64,000 bases of DNA from Nocardioides sp. L-11A (GTDB lineage Bacteria; Actinomycetota; Actinomycetes; Propionibacteriales; Nocardioidaceae). Under the pieces are notes generated by a model. That model worked only from the letters and a program-made list of their open reading frames with translations, was not told the DNA's origin and searched no databases. Numbering within the stretch: position 1 is the first letter of the stretch; each line of letters opens with the position of its first letter. Shown piece after piece: positions 1-8,041 of the stretch. The stretch lies in contig CP124680.1 of NCBI GenBank assembly GCA_029961745.1, positions 5,620,322 to 5,684,321 on the forward strand, given 5' to 3'. The position numbers were made by a program, and so were the translations under genes.

Positions 1-786
1 GGCCAGGCCCGGCGGCAGGAGGACCCACCATGCCTCGGCCGTGATCGCTCCCCTCTCGAAGGAGTCGGCGATCATCTGGCCCCACGATGTGGTGTCCCGG
101 TCAGCGAGGCCGAGGAACCGCAGCGCGGCCTCGAAGAAGATCGCATGGCCGATCGCGAGCGCCGTACTCGCACCGAGCAGCGGCGCAACCTGGGGCAGGA
201 CATGGTGGATCAGGGTCCGTGCGTGGCTGGCGCCCATCGCCCGGGCACGGCGGACGTAGAGCCGCTGGCGCACCGTCTTGGCCTGGGACCGGATCACCCG
301 CGCCGTACCCGGCCAGGAGAGCAGCGCGATGATCACGATGGTGTTGACCAGCCGGGTGCCGTAGAGAGCGGCGACCACGATCATCACCGGGAGCACGGGA
401 ATCACCAGGAAGAAGTCCGTGGTGCGCATCAGTACCGCCTCGAACCAACCACCGAAGTAGCCGCTGACCAGCCCGGCCACACCTCCCAGGATCACGGTCA
501 TGACGCCGGCGAGGACGCCGACGAGCAGGGAGACCCGCGCACCCCAGAGGAGCTCGGCCCCGACATCGGCCCCGGCGTCGTCCAGGCCGAGGAGGTGTGC
601 TCCGGACGGGGTCGCATAGGGCGCTCCGACCTGGGCACCCGATCCGTCCGGGTACAGGGCCGGCGCCACGACGGCGCCGACGGTGAAGACCAGCAGGACG
701 GTGACACTGAAGACGAGTCCCGGGGACAGCCGCCCGCGCCGGGTCCGCCGCCGACGCCGGGCCAGCAACTCCACCGCCGCGCTCAT
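1..786 (-). CDS. Peptide/nickel-type ABC transporter permease, DppC-like (3' end outside window)
   Basis: Second inner-membrane permease of a peptide-type (Dpp/Opp) ABC importer. The reading frame starts at ATG 784-786, overlaps the upstream dppB stop by four bases (ATGA), and stays open to position 1, so 262 codons are visible and the C-terminus is missing. The N-terminus is short and basic, followed by a first membrane helix at about residues 21-42, then several more hydrophobic helices. The cytoplasmic coupling loop characteristic of these permeases is visible as RAMGASHARTLIHHVLP. Members of this family are usually about 280-300 residues, so only the last few tens of residues are lost. 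It follows the binding protein and DppB on the same strand. The ATPases would be expected further left. The class is clear; the substrate is not. Confidence 0.9.
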   Translation of the reverse strand, partial: MSAAVELLARRRRRTRRGRLSPGLVFSVTVLLVFTVGAVVAPALYPDGSGAQVGAPYATPSGAHLLGLDDAGADVGAELLWGARVSLLVGVLAGVMTVILGGVAGLVSGYFGGWFEAVLMRTTDFFLVIPVLPVMIVVAALYGTRLVNTIVIIALLSWPGTARVIRSQAKTVRQRLYVRRARAMGASHARTLIHHVLPQVAPLLGASTALAIGHAIFFEAALRFLGLADRDTTSWGQMIADSFERGAITAEAWWVLLPPGLA

Positions 787-1760
787 CGAGCCGCCCCCGC
801 CCGGCGGACCCGCGGATCCAGCAGGCTGTAGGCGGCATCCGCGAGCAGGTTGAACAGCACGACGGAGACGGTGAACACCAAGAAGGCGCCCTGCATCATC
901 GGGTAGTCCCGCGCGACGATCGAGTCGTAGATGGTCCGCCCCACGCCGGGCCAGGAGAACACCACCTCGATCAGGATCGCCCCGCCCACCATGGCCCCGA
1001 TGGACAGCCCGATCAGCGTGACCGTCGGGAGGAGCGCGTTGCGCAGCGCATGACGACGCAGGACGTAGCGCGGCCGGAAGCCCTTCGCGCGAGCAGTGAG
1101 GACGTAGTCGTCGCTCAGCGTCTCGACCATCGACGAGCGCATGATCAGGGTGTACTGGCCGAACATCACCAGCCCCAGGGTCAGCGCGGGCAGGAGGAGG
1201 TGGCGACCGAGGTCGGCGAGGTACTGCGTCGGGGTCGGGTCGATCAGGAACTGGTCGACCATGCCGCCGGTGGGCAGCGTCCCGGCGAACAGGAAGAGCA
1301 GGACCATGCCGATCCACTGCGGCGGCAGCGAGTACATGAAGGTCGCGAACGTCACCGCTCCGTGATCCACCGGCCGGCCCCGGTAGGCGCCCGCGAGGAT
1401 TCCGAGCCCGATCCCCAGCACGATCGCGATCAGTAGCCCGAGCCCGACCAGCGGCAGGGTGTTGGCGATGGCGTCGAGCAGGTTGTCGGTGACCGGCTGA
1501 CGGTTCACGAAGGACACACCGAGGTTCCCCTGGGACAACTGCTCGAGGTAGCGCACGTACTGCACCACCATCGGCTGGTCGAGTCCGAACTCACGGGTCA
1601 GCTGGTCCTGGAGCTGTCGACTGCCCTGAGGGATCCGACTCATCTGGTCGACCGGGTTGCCGGGCGCGAGACGGAACAGGAAGAAGTCGAACGTCACGGC
1701 CAGCCAGATCAGGAGTCCGGCTCCGGCCAGCCGCCTGCCGATCACGCGCAGTGATGCCAC
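783..1760 (-). CDS. Peptide/nickel-type ABC transporter permease, DppB-like
   Basis: First inner-membrane permease of the peptide-type ABC importer, 325 residues from the GTG at 1758-1760. That start is chosen because it lies just downstream of the preceding stop (1771-1773) and is preceded by GGAGG, although the spacing is very tight. A second GTG at 1745 is an alternative. Visible family marks are the N-terminal membrane helix followed by the DppB-typical RLAPGNP segment, a periplasmic stretch with LGVSF, and the coupling loop ARAKGFRPRYVLRRHALRN near residue 230. The C-terminus ends in a basic DPRVRRAG-like tail. The stop overlaps the start of the next permease by four bases, indicating translational coupling. 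It belongs to the operon running leftwards from the binding protein. Confidence 0.9.
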   Translation of the reverse strand: MASLRVIGRRLAGAGLLIWLAVTFDFFLFRLAPGNPVDQMSRIPQGSRQLQDQLTREFGLDQPMVVQYVRYLEQLSQGNLGVSFVNRQPVTDNLLDAIANTLPLVGLGLLIAIVLGIGLGILAGAYRGRPVDHGAVTFATFMYSLPPQWIGMVLLFLFAGTLPTGGMVDQFLIDPTPTQYLADLGRHLLLPALTLGLVMFGQYTLIMRSSMVETLSDDYVLTARAKGFRPRYVLRRHALRNALLPTVTLIGLSIGAMVGGAILIEVVFSWPGVGRTIYDSIVARDYPMMQGAFLVFTVSVVLFNLLADAAYSLLDPRVRRAGAAR

Positions 1761-1770
1761 CCTCCGGTCC

Positions 1771-3483
1771 CTACGCGAGACGCAGCTGCGTGACCTGGTC
1801 ACGCGAGACTGCGTTGAACGGACCGAATCCGGACATCTGGTAACCCGTCAGCTTCGGTCCTGATGCCGCCAGCGCGTTGACATAGACCAGCGCGAGCATG
1901 GCCCGGGCCTCGAAGAAGCGGTTCTGCATGTCGTGCACCATGCGCCGACGCTCGTCGACATCGAGGGTCGCGTTCTGCTCGACGTAGGTCCGGTCGAACT
2001 CGGGATCTGAGTAGTGGCAGTTGTTGAAGCCGCCGATCGAGTCGGTGATGAAGTGATCCAGCACCGCCGAGGGATCCGGCGAGGCCGGTAGGAAGCCCCA
2101 CACGGCGATGTCGTTGGTGAGGTACTTGCCGTCAGGGGCGCTGATCGCGTCGATCATCGCGGCGGCATCCAGCGTGTTGGGCTTCACCTTGACGCCGAGC
2201 TGCTCCCAGCCGTCGCTGATGATCTGCAGGATCCGGTCGCCACCCGCCAGACCGCTGGCGAGATTCACCTGGTAGGACATCTTCTCCGCCCCGGCCATCC
2301 GGATGCCGTCGGAGCCGCGAGCAAGACCGAGTCCGTCGAGGATCTCGTTGGCCGCGGCGATGTCGAACGCGTCGGGGACGACGCTGTCGTCGTGCCACAC
2401 GCCCATCGCGGGATAGACGAGCGACCCCGCGGCCTCGCCCATGCCGAACAGGACGACCTCGACGATGCGAGCCCGGTCGATGCCCATCGACAGGGCCCGG
2501 CGCACCTGCGGGTCCAGCAGCTCGCGGTGCTGGGTCTTCTTCGGGTTGACGTTGAAGTAGAGGTTGTTCATCACGAAGCCGGGAGCCTGTCGAGTGCTCA
2601 ACCCCTTGTCCTTGAGTCGGTCCAGACTCCCGCCGACGGTGCTTGGCGAGAGCAGCGCCACCGCATCGATCTCACTGGCCTCCAAGGCCTTGATCATCGC
2701 GTCGGGCGCGCCGTAGGTCACGAATCCGAGGGTCGAGATCGACTGCTTCTCGCCGTACCAGTCGGCGTGCGCCTTCAGCAGCACGATCTCCTTGGGGGTG
2801 TACTTGGTGAGCACGAACTGTCCGCCACACACCGTCTGCTCGTCGTACGCCACCGTCTTGAGACCTGCGCCATCGCCCGACGCGGGCTCGGTCCAGATGT
2901 GCTCGGGGAGGATCACGACCCTGGTGAGCAGGCCCAGTGCGTTCGCGATGGGCTCGCTGTAGCGGACCACCAGGGTGTGCTCGTCGGGAGCGTCGGCCGC
3001 GGTGATGCCGACGACATACTGCGCCAGGAGCGCAGCGGCCGATCCGCTGTGCCGGACCAGGGTATTGATGGTGAAGGCCGCATCGCGCGCCGTGACCGGC
3101 TTGCCGTCCGACCACGCGGCCTTCGTCTTGAGGCGGAAGGTGATGGAGGTGCCGTCGGCACTCACCTCGTAGTCGTCGGCCAGGTCGGGCTCGACGGTGA
3201 AGTCATCGCCCTCCAACCGCAGCAGCGTGGGATAGAGCATGTGGGTCGCGATCACCGCCGCGGCACTCTGCTGGACGAAGGGATTGAGCGAGTCCATCTC
3301 CGAGGTCAACCCGATGCGGAGGGTCGACGAGCTCGACCCGGACGATCCGGAGCCGCCGCACGCGGCCAGCAGCGTGGGCAGGCCGGCGACGACAGCGCCG
3401 CCGACCCCCAGGCGAAAGAGCATGGAGCGCCGGGACAGTACGGCCCCTGCCACATCAGTGCTCACGTCATCGTTGTTGCTCAC
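1771..3483 (-). CDS. ABC transporter substrate-binding lipoprotein, DppA/OppA family (SBP_bac_5)
   Basis: Extracytoplasmic binding protein feeding the adjacent DppB/DppC permeases. The start is GTG 3481-3483, eight bases after a GGAGG ribosome-binding site; the frame is open further upstream but those residues look like noise. The protein has 570 residues. It begins with a twin-arginine-like signal (SRRSMLFRLG), a hydrophobic stretch and a lipobox LAAC followed by a GS-rich linker, so it is probably a Tat-exported, lipid-anchored protein. The body shows family 5 features such as LRIGLTSEMDSLNPF, a VEPDLADDYEVS segment and the DGKPVTARDAAFT segment near the middle of lobe I. It lies 82 bp after the PLP-enzyme gene and 10 bp before dppB. 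The ligand could be a peptide, an opine or another small molecule. Confidence 0.92.
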   Translation of the reverse strand: MSNNDDVSTDVAGAVLSRRSMLFRLGVGGAVVAGLPTLLAACGGSGSSGSSSSTLRIGLTSEMDSLNPFVQQSAAAVIATHMLYPTLLRLEGDDFTVEPDLADDYEVSADGTSITFRLKTKAAWSDGKPVTARDAAFTINTLVRHSGSAAALLAQYVVGITAADAPDEHTLVVRYSEPIANALGLLTRVVILPEHIWTEPASGDGAGLKTVAYDEQTVCGGQFVLTKYTPKEIVLLKAHADWYGEKQSISTLGFVTYGAPDAMIKALEASEIDAVALLSPSTVGGSLDRLKDKGLSTRQAPGFVMNNLYFNVNPKKTQHRELLDPQVRRALSMGIDRARIVEVVLFGMGEAAGSLVYPAMGVWHDDSVVPDAFDIAAANEILDGLGLARGSDGIRMAGAEKMSYQVNLASGLAGGDRILQIISDGWEQLGVKVKPNTLDAAAMIDAISAPDGKYLTNDIAVWGFLPASPDPSAVLDHFITDSIGGFNNCHYSDPEFDRTYVEQNATLDVDERRRMVHDMQNRFFEARAMLALVYVNALAASGPKLTGYQMSGFGPFNAVSRDQVTQLRLA

Positions 3484-3565
3484 GGAAAACCTCCGCCTTG
3501 TCGTGGGATCCGAGCGGGGTCGGCTCGACACCGGTCGGTGATGCGTTGACGGCCGTGGGGGCCGG

Positions 3566-4834
3566 TCAGGTGTAGCCGATGTCGCCGTCGGCGACGTCGG
3601 CCCCGTGCGCCACGTCCGAGATGACGGCGACCAGGTCGAGAAGCAGCTCGTCGACCAGCTCGTCGTCCACGGCATCACAGGTCAGGTGGATGAGCGGCGG
3701 ATGGGCGACGCCGAAGACCGACCAGCCGCGCCCGGCCAGACCCTTGCCGATCTCGGTGATGTCCAGGTCCGCGGCGCCGAGCGCCACCAGGGACATCTCG
3801 CTGCCGACGACGTGCAGCTCCGGGATCCTCTCGACACCAGCGATCACCCGGTCGCGCACTGCCATCGTGCGACGCGCGGTGTCCAGATAGCCCTCGCGGC
3901 CCAGGTAGCGCAGTACCGCCCAAGCCCCGGAGATCGCACCGGCCGGACGGGAGCCCACGAACGCGTCGGTCCGGTACAGGCCGTTCGACCAGTCCTCGGT
4001 CTCGAAGCCCTGGAACTGTCGCAGCTCCAGGTCGGCGTAGAACAGCGTGGAGCAGGGCTTGGGCGCGTAGCCGTACTTGTGCAGGTCGACGCTGACGGAG
4101 GACACCCCGGCGACGTCGAAGGCGAAGGACGGCACGTCGTACCCGAGCTCACGGGCGAACGGCGTGAGGCAACCCCCGACGCAGGCATCGACGTGCAGCC
4201 AGAGGTCACGCTCGCTCGCCAGCTGGCCGACCGCCTCGATCGGGTCGTAGACGCCGTGCGGCCACGAAGGCGCCGAGGCGACCAGGGCTGCGGTCCGATC
4301 GGTGATCGCGGCCGACATCGCATCGAGGTCGACACGGAACTCGTCGGTCAGCGGCACCCGGACGAGTCGTACGCCCAGGAAGTGGCAGGCCTTCGTGAAC
4401 GCGGCGTGCGCGGAGAAGGGCGCGATGATCTCCACCTCGCCCCGAGGGATGCCACGACGTTCGTGGGCCCACTCCCGGATGGAGTGGACTGCGTTGAAGA
4501 TGCTGTCCGAGCCCCCGGAGGTCAGCACGCCGCACTCCGCACTCGTATGGAGCTCTGCGGCCCAGGACGAGAGCACCTCGTCGTGCATCGCCTTCAGGCT
4601 CGGCAGCGCGCGGGCGAAGAGGCCGTTGATGCTGAAGAACCGCTCGTAGCCGCGACGAGCCGCCTCCTGGATCTGCTCGTTGCCCCGCAGCGAGAACATG
4701 CCGAACCTGCCCTGGCGGACCGGCGGGATCTGGGCGTAGAGGGCGTCGAGCCTCTCGGCCACGTCATCCAGGGCCATTCCCCGCGGCGGGAAGACGTTGT
4801 CGAGCGAACGGCCGGACTGCGACGAGTGGGACAC
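3566..4834 (-). CDS. PLP-dependent decarboxylase/lyase, sphingosine-1-phosphate-lyase-like (group II)
   Basis: Fold-type I PLP enzyme of 422 residues, starting at GTG 4834 after a GGAAG site. The phosphate-binding loop is VLTSGGSDSIFN at about residues 103-114, the PLP-ring aspartate lies in HVDACVGG (D216), and the Schiff-base lysine in VDLHKYGYAPKP (K253). The last motif resembles sphingosine-1-phosphate lyase and related tyrosine/glutamate decarboxylases more than aminotransferases. It is soluble, with no signal peptide. It is the first gene of the minus-strand set that includes the peptide-type importer and is transcribed away from the GntR regulator at 5111, so it probably acts on the imported compound or a product of it. 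The substrate is unknown; amino acid decarboxylation and C-C lyase activity are both possible. Confidence 0.85.
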   Translation of the reverse strand: MSHSSQSGRSLDNVFPPRGMALDDVAERLDALYAQIPPVRQGRFGMFSLRGNEQIQEAARRGYERFFSINGLFARALPSLKAMHDEVLSSWAAELHTSAECGVLTSGGSDSIFNAVHSIREWAHERRGIPRGEVEIIAPFSAHAAFTKACHFLGVRLVRVPLTDEFRVDLDAMSAAITDRTAALVASAPSWPHGVYDPIEAVGQLASERDLWLHVDACVGGCLTPFARELGYDVPSFAFDVAGVSSVSVDLHKYGYAPKPCSTLFYADLELRQFQGFETEDWSNGLYRTDAFVGSRPAGAISGAWAVLRYLGREGYLDTARRTMAVRDRVIAGVERIPELHVVGSEMSLVALGAADLDITEIGKGLAGRGWSVFGVAHPPLIHLTCDAVDDELVDELLLDLVAVISDVAHGADVADGDIGYT

Positions 4835-4863
4835 GTGAGCTTCCTCTCAGGGGTGTGAGTGGA

Positions 4864-4892
4864 ATATAACCATCAGATGATTGGTATGTCAC
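4864..4892 (-). promoter_or_regulatory. Candidate promoter of the PLP-enzyme/importer operon with internal inverted repeat
   Basis: Read on the minus strand, GTGACA (4887-4892) and TTATAT (4864-4869) are separated by exactly 17 bases, a good sigma-70-type promoter about 30 bp upstream of the GTG at 4834. The spacer contains the inverted repeat ATCA-GA-TGAT (4872-4881), which sits where a repressor would block the polymerase. The divergent GntR regulator is the obvious candidate, but no binding site consensus can be proved from one site. The rest of 4893-5110 shows no other clear element. Confidence 0.5.
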
Positions 4893-5110
4893 TGGTGTAT
4901 TACATGTCGGACAACCGGATCCCTCGTCGCCGAGGAAGGGGAGCGGACACGGTCTCCGCGGCCGGCCTGCGTGGGCGTTGATAGGCCGGTGATGTCGAGC
5001 CGCTATCCTGGATCGTCAGCGCGAAGCCGCGCGGCCCGATCGGCGAGGAACGCAGGCGGCACCAGCTCGCGACACTGCGGCCCCGTCGCCTGCACCCAGG
5101 GAGTTCCACC

Positions 5111-5794
5111 ATGCCGAGACAGACCGCCAAGACGCCCGCCGCCCGAGTCGTCAAGCCGCGGTTGGCCGACCAGGCCTACGAGCGTCTCGTGGAGCTGGTC
5201 GTGTCCGACCTGCCCGCCGGTTCGCGGCTGTCGGAGGCCGAGCTGTCCACCACGCTCGGCATGTCCAAGACGCCGGTGCGCGAGGCTCTGCTCCGTCTCG
5301 AGTCCGAGGGCCTCGTGTCGCCGATCCCCCATGTCGGATACCTGATCCCCCATCTGTCGTACTCGGAACTGCGGGAGGCGCTCGAGGTACGCGAGGCGAT
5401 CGAGGGGTATCTCGCCATGTTGGCGGCGGACCGGATCGACGACGTGGAGCTCAGCGAGCTGCGCGCGGTCTTCACGCAGACCGAGGCCGGCCTCGGGCAG
5501 GATCAGGTCGCCGACATCGACGCGATGAAGCGGTTCAACGCCCTGCTTCACGGAGCGATCCTGCAGGCCGCCGGCAACGCCAAGATGGAGCAGATCCTGG
5601 CCACCGTCCGCAACCAGGTCAACCGGGGCATCAAGGAGCTCATCGGCAACGATCAGCGGCGCTACAAGCTGTCCTTCGACGAGCACGGCGTCATCCTCGA
5701 AGCGCTCGAGGCACGCGACCCGGCACGCGCGGAACGGGCCATGCGCGAGCACGTGGAGTCGGTCAACGTGCACATCCTGCGTCGGTTCCGCTGA
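5111..5794 (+). CDS. GntR-family transcriptional regulator, FCD (FadR) subfamily
   Basis: DNA-binding regulator of 227 residues starting at ATG 5111. The N-terminal winged helix-turn-helix spans about residues 18-80 and carries the typical stretch SEAELSTTLGMSKTPVREAL, in which TPVREAL belongs to the recognition helix. The C-terminal all-helical FCD ligand domain spans about residues 90-220; LREALEVREAIEG opens it and metal-ligand-type residues appear in FNALLH and the late EHGVILEAL segment. It is divergent from the PLP enzyme and importer operon and is followed by the carbon-nitrogen hydrolase at 5885, so it likely controls one or both. FCD regulators usually bind small organic acids or related metabolites. 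The effector cannot be predicted here. Confidence 0.92.
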   Translation: MPRQTAKTPAARVVKPRLADQAYERLVELVVSDLPAGSRLSEAELSTTLGMSKTPVREALLRLESEGLVSPIPHVGYLIPHLSYSELREALEVREAIEGYLAMLAADRIDDVELSELRAVFTQTEAGLGQDQVADIDAMKRFNALLHGAILQAAGNAKMEQILATVRNQVNRGIKELIGNDQRRYKLSFDEHGVILEALEARDPARAERAMREHVESVNVHILRRFR

Positions 5795-5815
5795 CCGATC
5801 CACCATTGGAGTACC

Positions 5816-5851
5816 GGTAGTATATGATCTGACTACCACCGCTGCGGTGGT
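5816..5851. promoter_or_regulatory. Overlapping inverted repeats upstream of the amidase gene (candidate operator)
   Basis: Between the GntR stop (5794) and the hydrolase start (5885) lie two inverted repeats. One is GGTAGT (5816-5821) and ACTACC (5832-5837) with a ten-base spacer; inside it TATGAT (5823-5828) could serve as a -10 element. The other is ACCACCGC-T-GCGGTGGT (5835-5851). The arrangement fits an operator overlapping a promoter, or an RNA hairpin in the leader. No clear -35 was found. Confidence 0.4.
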
Positions 5852-5884
5852 GTCTGATTCCGGTTCCCAGGAGGAGTGACCCCC

Positions 5885-6856
5885 GTGCGACTGATCAGCC
5901 GGGTCGACGACCTGCCCCCGTCGCCGGCCCGCACGCGACCGAGCGGACGGCCGGCGCTGCGGGTCGCCCTTGTCCAGCACCGGTGGGACCCCGACCCCGC
6001 CCGGCTGCGCTCGCGGCTGCACGACGCCATCGGACAAGCGGCCGGGGCGGGCGCGGCTGTGGTGTTCCTGCCCGAGCTCACTCTGCAGCGATACCCGGCC
6101 TTCGTTCGCGGTGGCCCCGAGGCGGCCGAGCACGCCGAGGCCCTGACGGACGGGCCCACCGCGACGTTCGCCCGAGAGGCGGCCCGGAGGTTCGACCTCT
6201 TCGTCCACGCCTCGCTCTACGAGCGAGCGGACGACGGCGGCGCGCTGGGCTACAACACGGCGATCCTCGTCGACCCCTCCGGAGCGATCGTCGGACGCAC
6301 CCGCAAGCTCCACATCCCGGTCACCGACGGCTACTACGAGGACACCTACTTCCGCCCCGGCCCGGCCGACGACCCGCATCCGGTCTACGAGATCCCCCGG
6401 CTGGGCGGCTGCCGCATCGGTCTGCCGACCTGCTGGGACGAGTGGTTCCCCGAGCTGGCCCGCGCCTATTCGCTCGCCGGAGCCGAGATCCTCGCCTACC
6501 CGACGGCGATCGGATCCGAGCCGGAGCACCCCGACTTCGACACCCGGCCCCTCTGGCAGCAGGTCATCGTCGGCAACGGGATCTCCGCGGGCACGTTCAT
6601 GGTCGTCCCCAACCGGACCGGAACCGAGGGCGATCTCACGTTCTACGGCTCCTCGTTCATCTCCGACCCGTACGGCCGCGTGCTGGTCCAGGCCCCCCGC
6701 GACGAGGAGGCGGTGCTCGTGACCGACCTCGATCTCGACCAGCGGCGCGACTGGCTGGCGCTCTTCCCGTTCCTCACCACGCGACGTCCGGACACCTACG
6801 CCGCGCTGGTGGAGCCGGTGGACCGCGGCCGCCCGTTCGGAGCCACCGCCCGATGA
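5885..6856 (+). CDS. Carbon-nitrogen hydrolase, N-carbamoylputrescine amidase-like
   Basis: Nitrilase-superfamily amidase of 323 residues. GTG 5885 is preferred over GTG 5876 because it has a well-spaced AGGAGGAG upstream. The Glu-Lys-Cys catalytic triad is visible: E64 in FLPELTLQRY, K142 in RKLHIP, C184 in PTCWDEWFPE. The segment DGYYEDTYFRPG and the CWDEWFPE motif are typical of N-carbamoylputrescine amidases (AguB), which release putrescine, ammonia and CO2 in the agmatine pathway. There is an N-terminal extension of roughly 25 residues. No agmatine deiminase gene is nearby, so the true substrate may be another N-carbamoyl amine or amide. It follows the GntR regulator on the same strand, with a candidate operator between them. 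Confidence 0.88.
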   Translation: MRLISRVDDLPPSPARTRPSGRPALRVALVQHRWDPDPARLRSRLHDAIGQAAGAGAAVVFLPELTLQRYPAFVRGGPEAAEHAEALTDGPTATFAREAARRFDLFVHASLYERADDGGALGYNTAILVDPSGAIVGRTRKLHIPVTDGYYEDTYFRPGPADDPHPVYEIPRLGGCRIGLPTCWDEWFPELARAYSLAGAEILAYPTAIGSEPEHPDFDTRPLWQQVIVGNGISAGTFMVVPNRTGTEGDLTFYGSSFISDPYGRVLVQAPRDEEAVLVTDLDLDQRRDWLALFPFLTTRRPDTYAALVEPVDRGRPFGATAR

Positions 6857-6897
6857 CTGGATCTCTCGGGGGAAACCGCGCCCGATAGCCTGGCCGC

Positions 6898-8037
6898 ATG
6901 CCCAGCGTGCGCCCGATCACCCCGACCGAGCACCGCGCGTACCTCTCCTCCCGGCCCTCGGCCAGTTTCCTGCAGACCCCCGGCTGGGCGCGGGTGAAGA
7001 GCGAGTGGCGCAGCGAGTCGCTCGGCTGGTTCGACGACGCCGGGACCCAGGTGGGGGTCGCGCTGGTGCTCTACCGGAAACTCCCGAAGCTCAACCGCTC
7101 CCTCGCCTATCTGCCCGAGGGACCGGTGATCGACTGGGGCAGCGACGACCTGCGCGACTGGCTGGCTCCGATGGTCGCCCACCTGAGGAAGCAGGGGGCG
7201 TTCGCGGTCCGGATCGGGCCGCCGGTGGTCACCCGCCGCTGGACGACGGCGCAGGTCAAGGAGGGCATCGCCGACCCGGCGGTTCGCCTCCTCGGCGAGA
7301 TCCCGCCGGCCGAGCGCACGCCTGCGGGCGCTCGGGTGGTCGCCCAGCTCCACGAGCTCGGCTGGCGCCACCAGGGCGTCGAGGGCGGGTTCGCGGCCGG
7401 GCAGCCGCAGTTCGTCTTCCAGATCCCGCTGCGCCACCCCGACGGCAGCCAGCGCACCGAGGACGAGGTCCTCAAGGGCATGAACCAGCTCTGGCGGCGC
7501 AACATCAAGAAGGCCGCCAAGGAGGGCGTCGAGATCACCCGCGGCACCCGCGAGGACCTGCGGGCCTTCCACGAGCTCTACGTCCACACCGCCGAGCGCG
7601 ACCACTTCACGCCGCGCCCGCTGGGCTACTTCGAGACGATGTACGACGCCCTGTCGGCCGACGCCGCGACGCCCGGCGAGCGGTTCACCCTCTGGCTGGC
7701 CCGGCACCAGGGCGACCTGGTCGCCTCGACGATCGCGATCCGGGTCGGCGAGCACGCCTGGTACTCCTACGGCGCCTCGTCCACCGAGAAGCGCGAGGTC
7801 CGCGGCTCCAACGCGATCCAGTGGGCGATGATCAGCGACGCGATCGCCCACGGCGCGGCGGTCTACGACCTGCGCGGGATCACCGAGACCCTCGACGCCG
7901 ACGACTCCCACGTCGGGCTGATCCAGTTCAAGGTCGGCACCGGCGGCGAGGCCGTCGAGTACGCCGGCGAGTGGGACCTCCCGATCAACCGGCCGTTGTA
8001 CAAGGCGTTCCAGCTCTACCTGCAGCGGAGGGGGTGA
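6898..8037 (+). CDS. FemX-like lipid II:amino acid ligase (FemABX family peptidoglycan branching enzyme)
   Basis: Aminoacyl-tRNA-dependent ligase of 379 residues that would add the first branch residue to the peptidoglycan stem peptide. It starts at ATG 6898. The FemABX fold, two GNAT-like halves, is indicated by FLQTPGWARVKSEW near the N-terminus, the central LWRRNIKKAAKEGV segment (about residues 200-213), and the late AWYSYGASS and GSNAIQWAMISDAI stretches that are hallmarks of this family. It acts on lipid II at the inner face of the membrane. The alanine-racemase-like gene begins four bases after its stop, so the two are almost certainly co-translated. The same pairing near ponA and the GT87 gene is common in actinobacteria. 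Confidence 0.9.
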   Translation: MPSVRPITPTEHRAYLSSRPSASFLQTPGWARVKSEWRSESLGWFDDAGTQVGVALVLYRKLPKLNRSLAYLPEGPVIDWGSDDLRDWLAPMVAHLRKQGAFAVRIGPPVVTRRWTTAQVKEGIADPAVRLLGEIPPAERTPAGARVVAQLHELGWRHQGVEGGFAAGQPQFVFQIPLRHPDGSQRTEDEVLKGMNQLWRRNIKKAAKEGVEITRGTREDLRAFHELYVHTAERDHFTPRPLGYFETMYDALSADAATPGERFTLWLARHQGDLVASTIAIRVGEHAWYSYGASSTEKREVRGSNAIQWAMISDAIAHGAAVYDLRGITETLDADDSHVGLIQFKVGTGGEAVEYAGEWDLPINRPLYKAFQLYLQRRG

Positions 8038-8041
8038 CCGG

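Noticed and set aside
2392..3549. 385-codon open frame antisense to the binding-protein gene
   Set aside because: Shadow of a GC-rich gene; the opposite strand encodes a clear family 5 binding protein with signal peptide.
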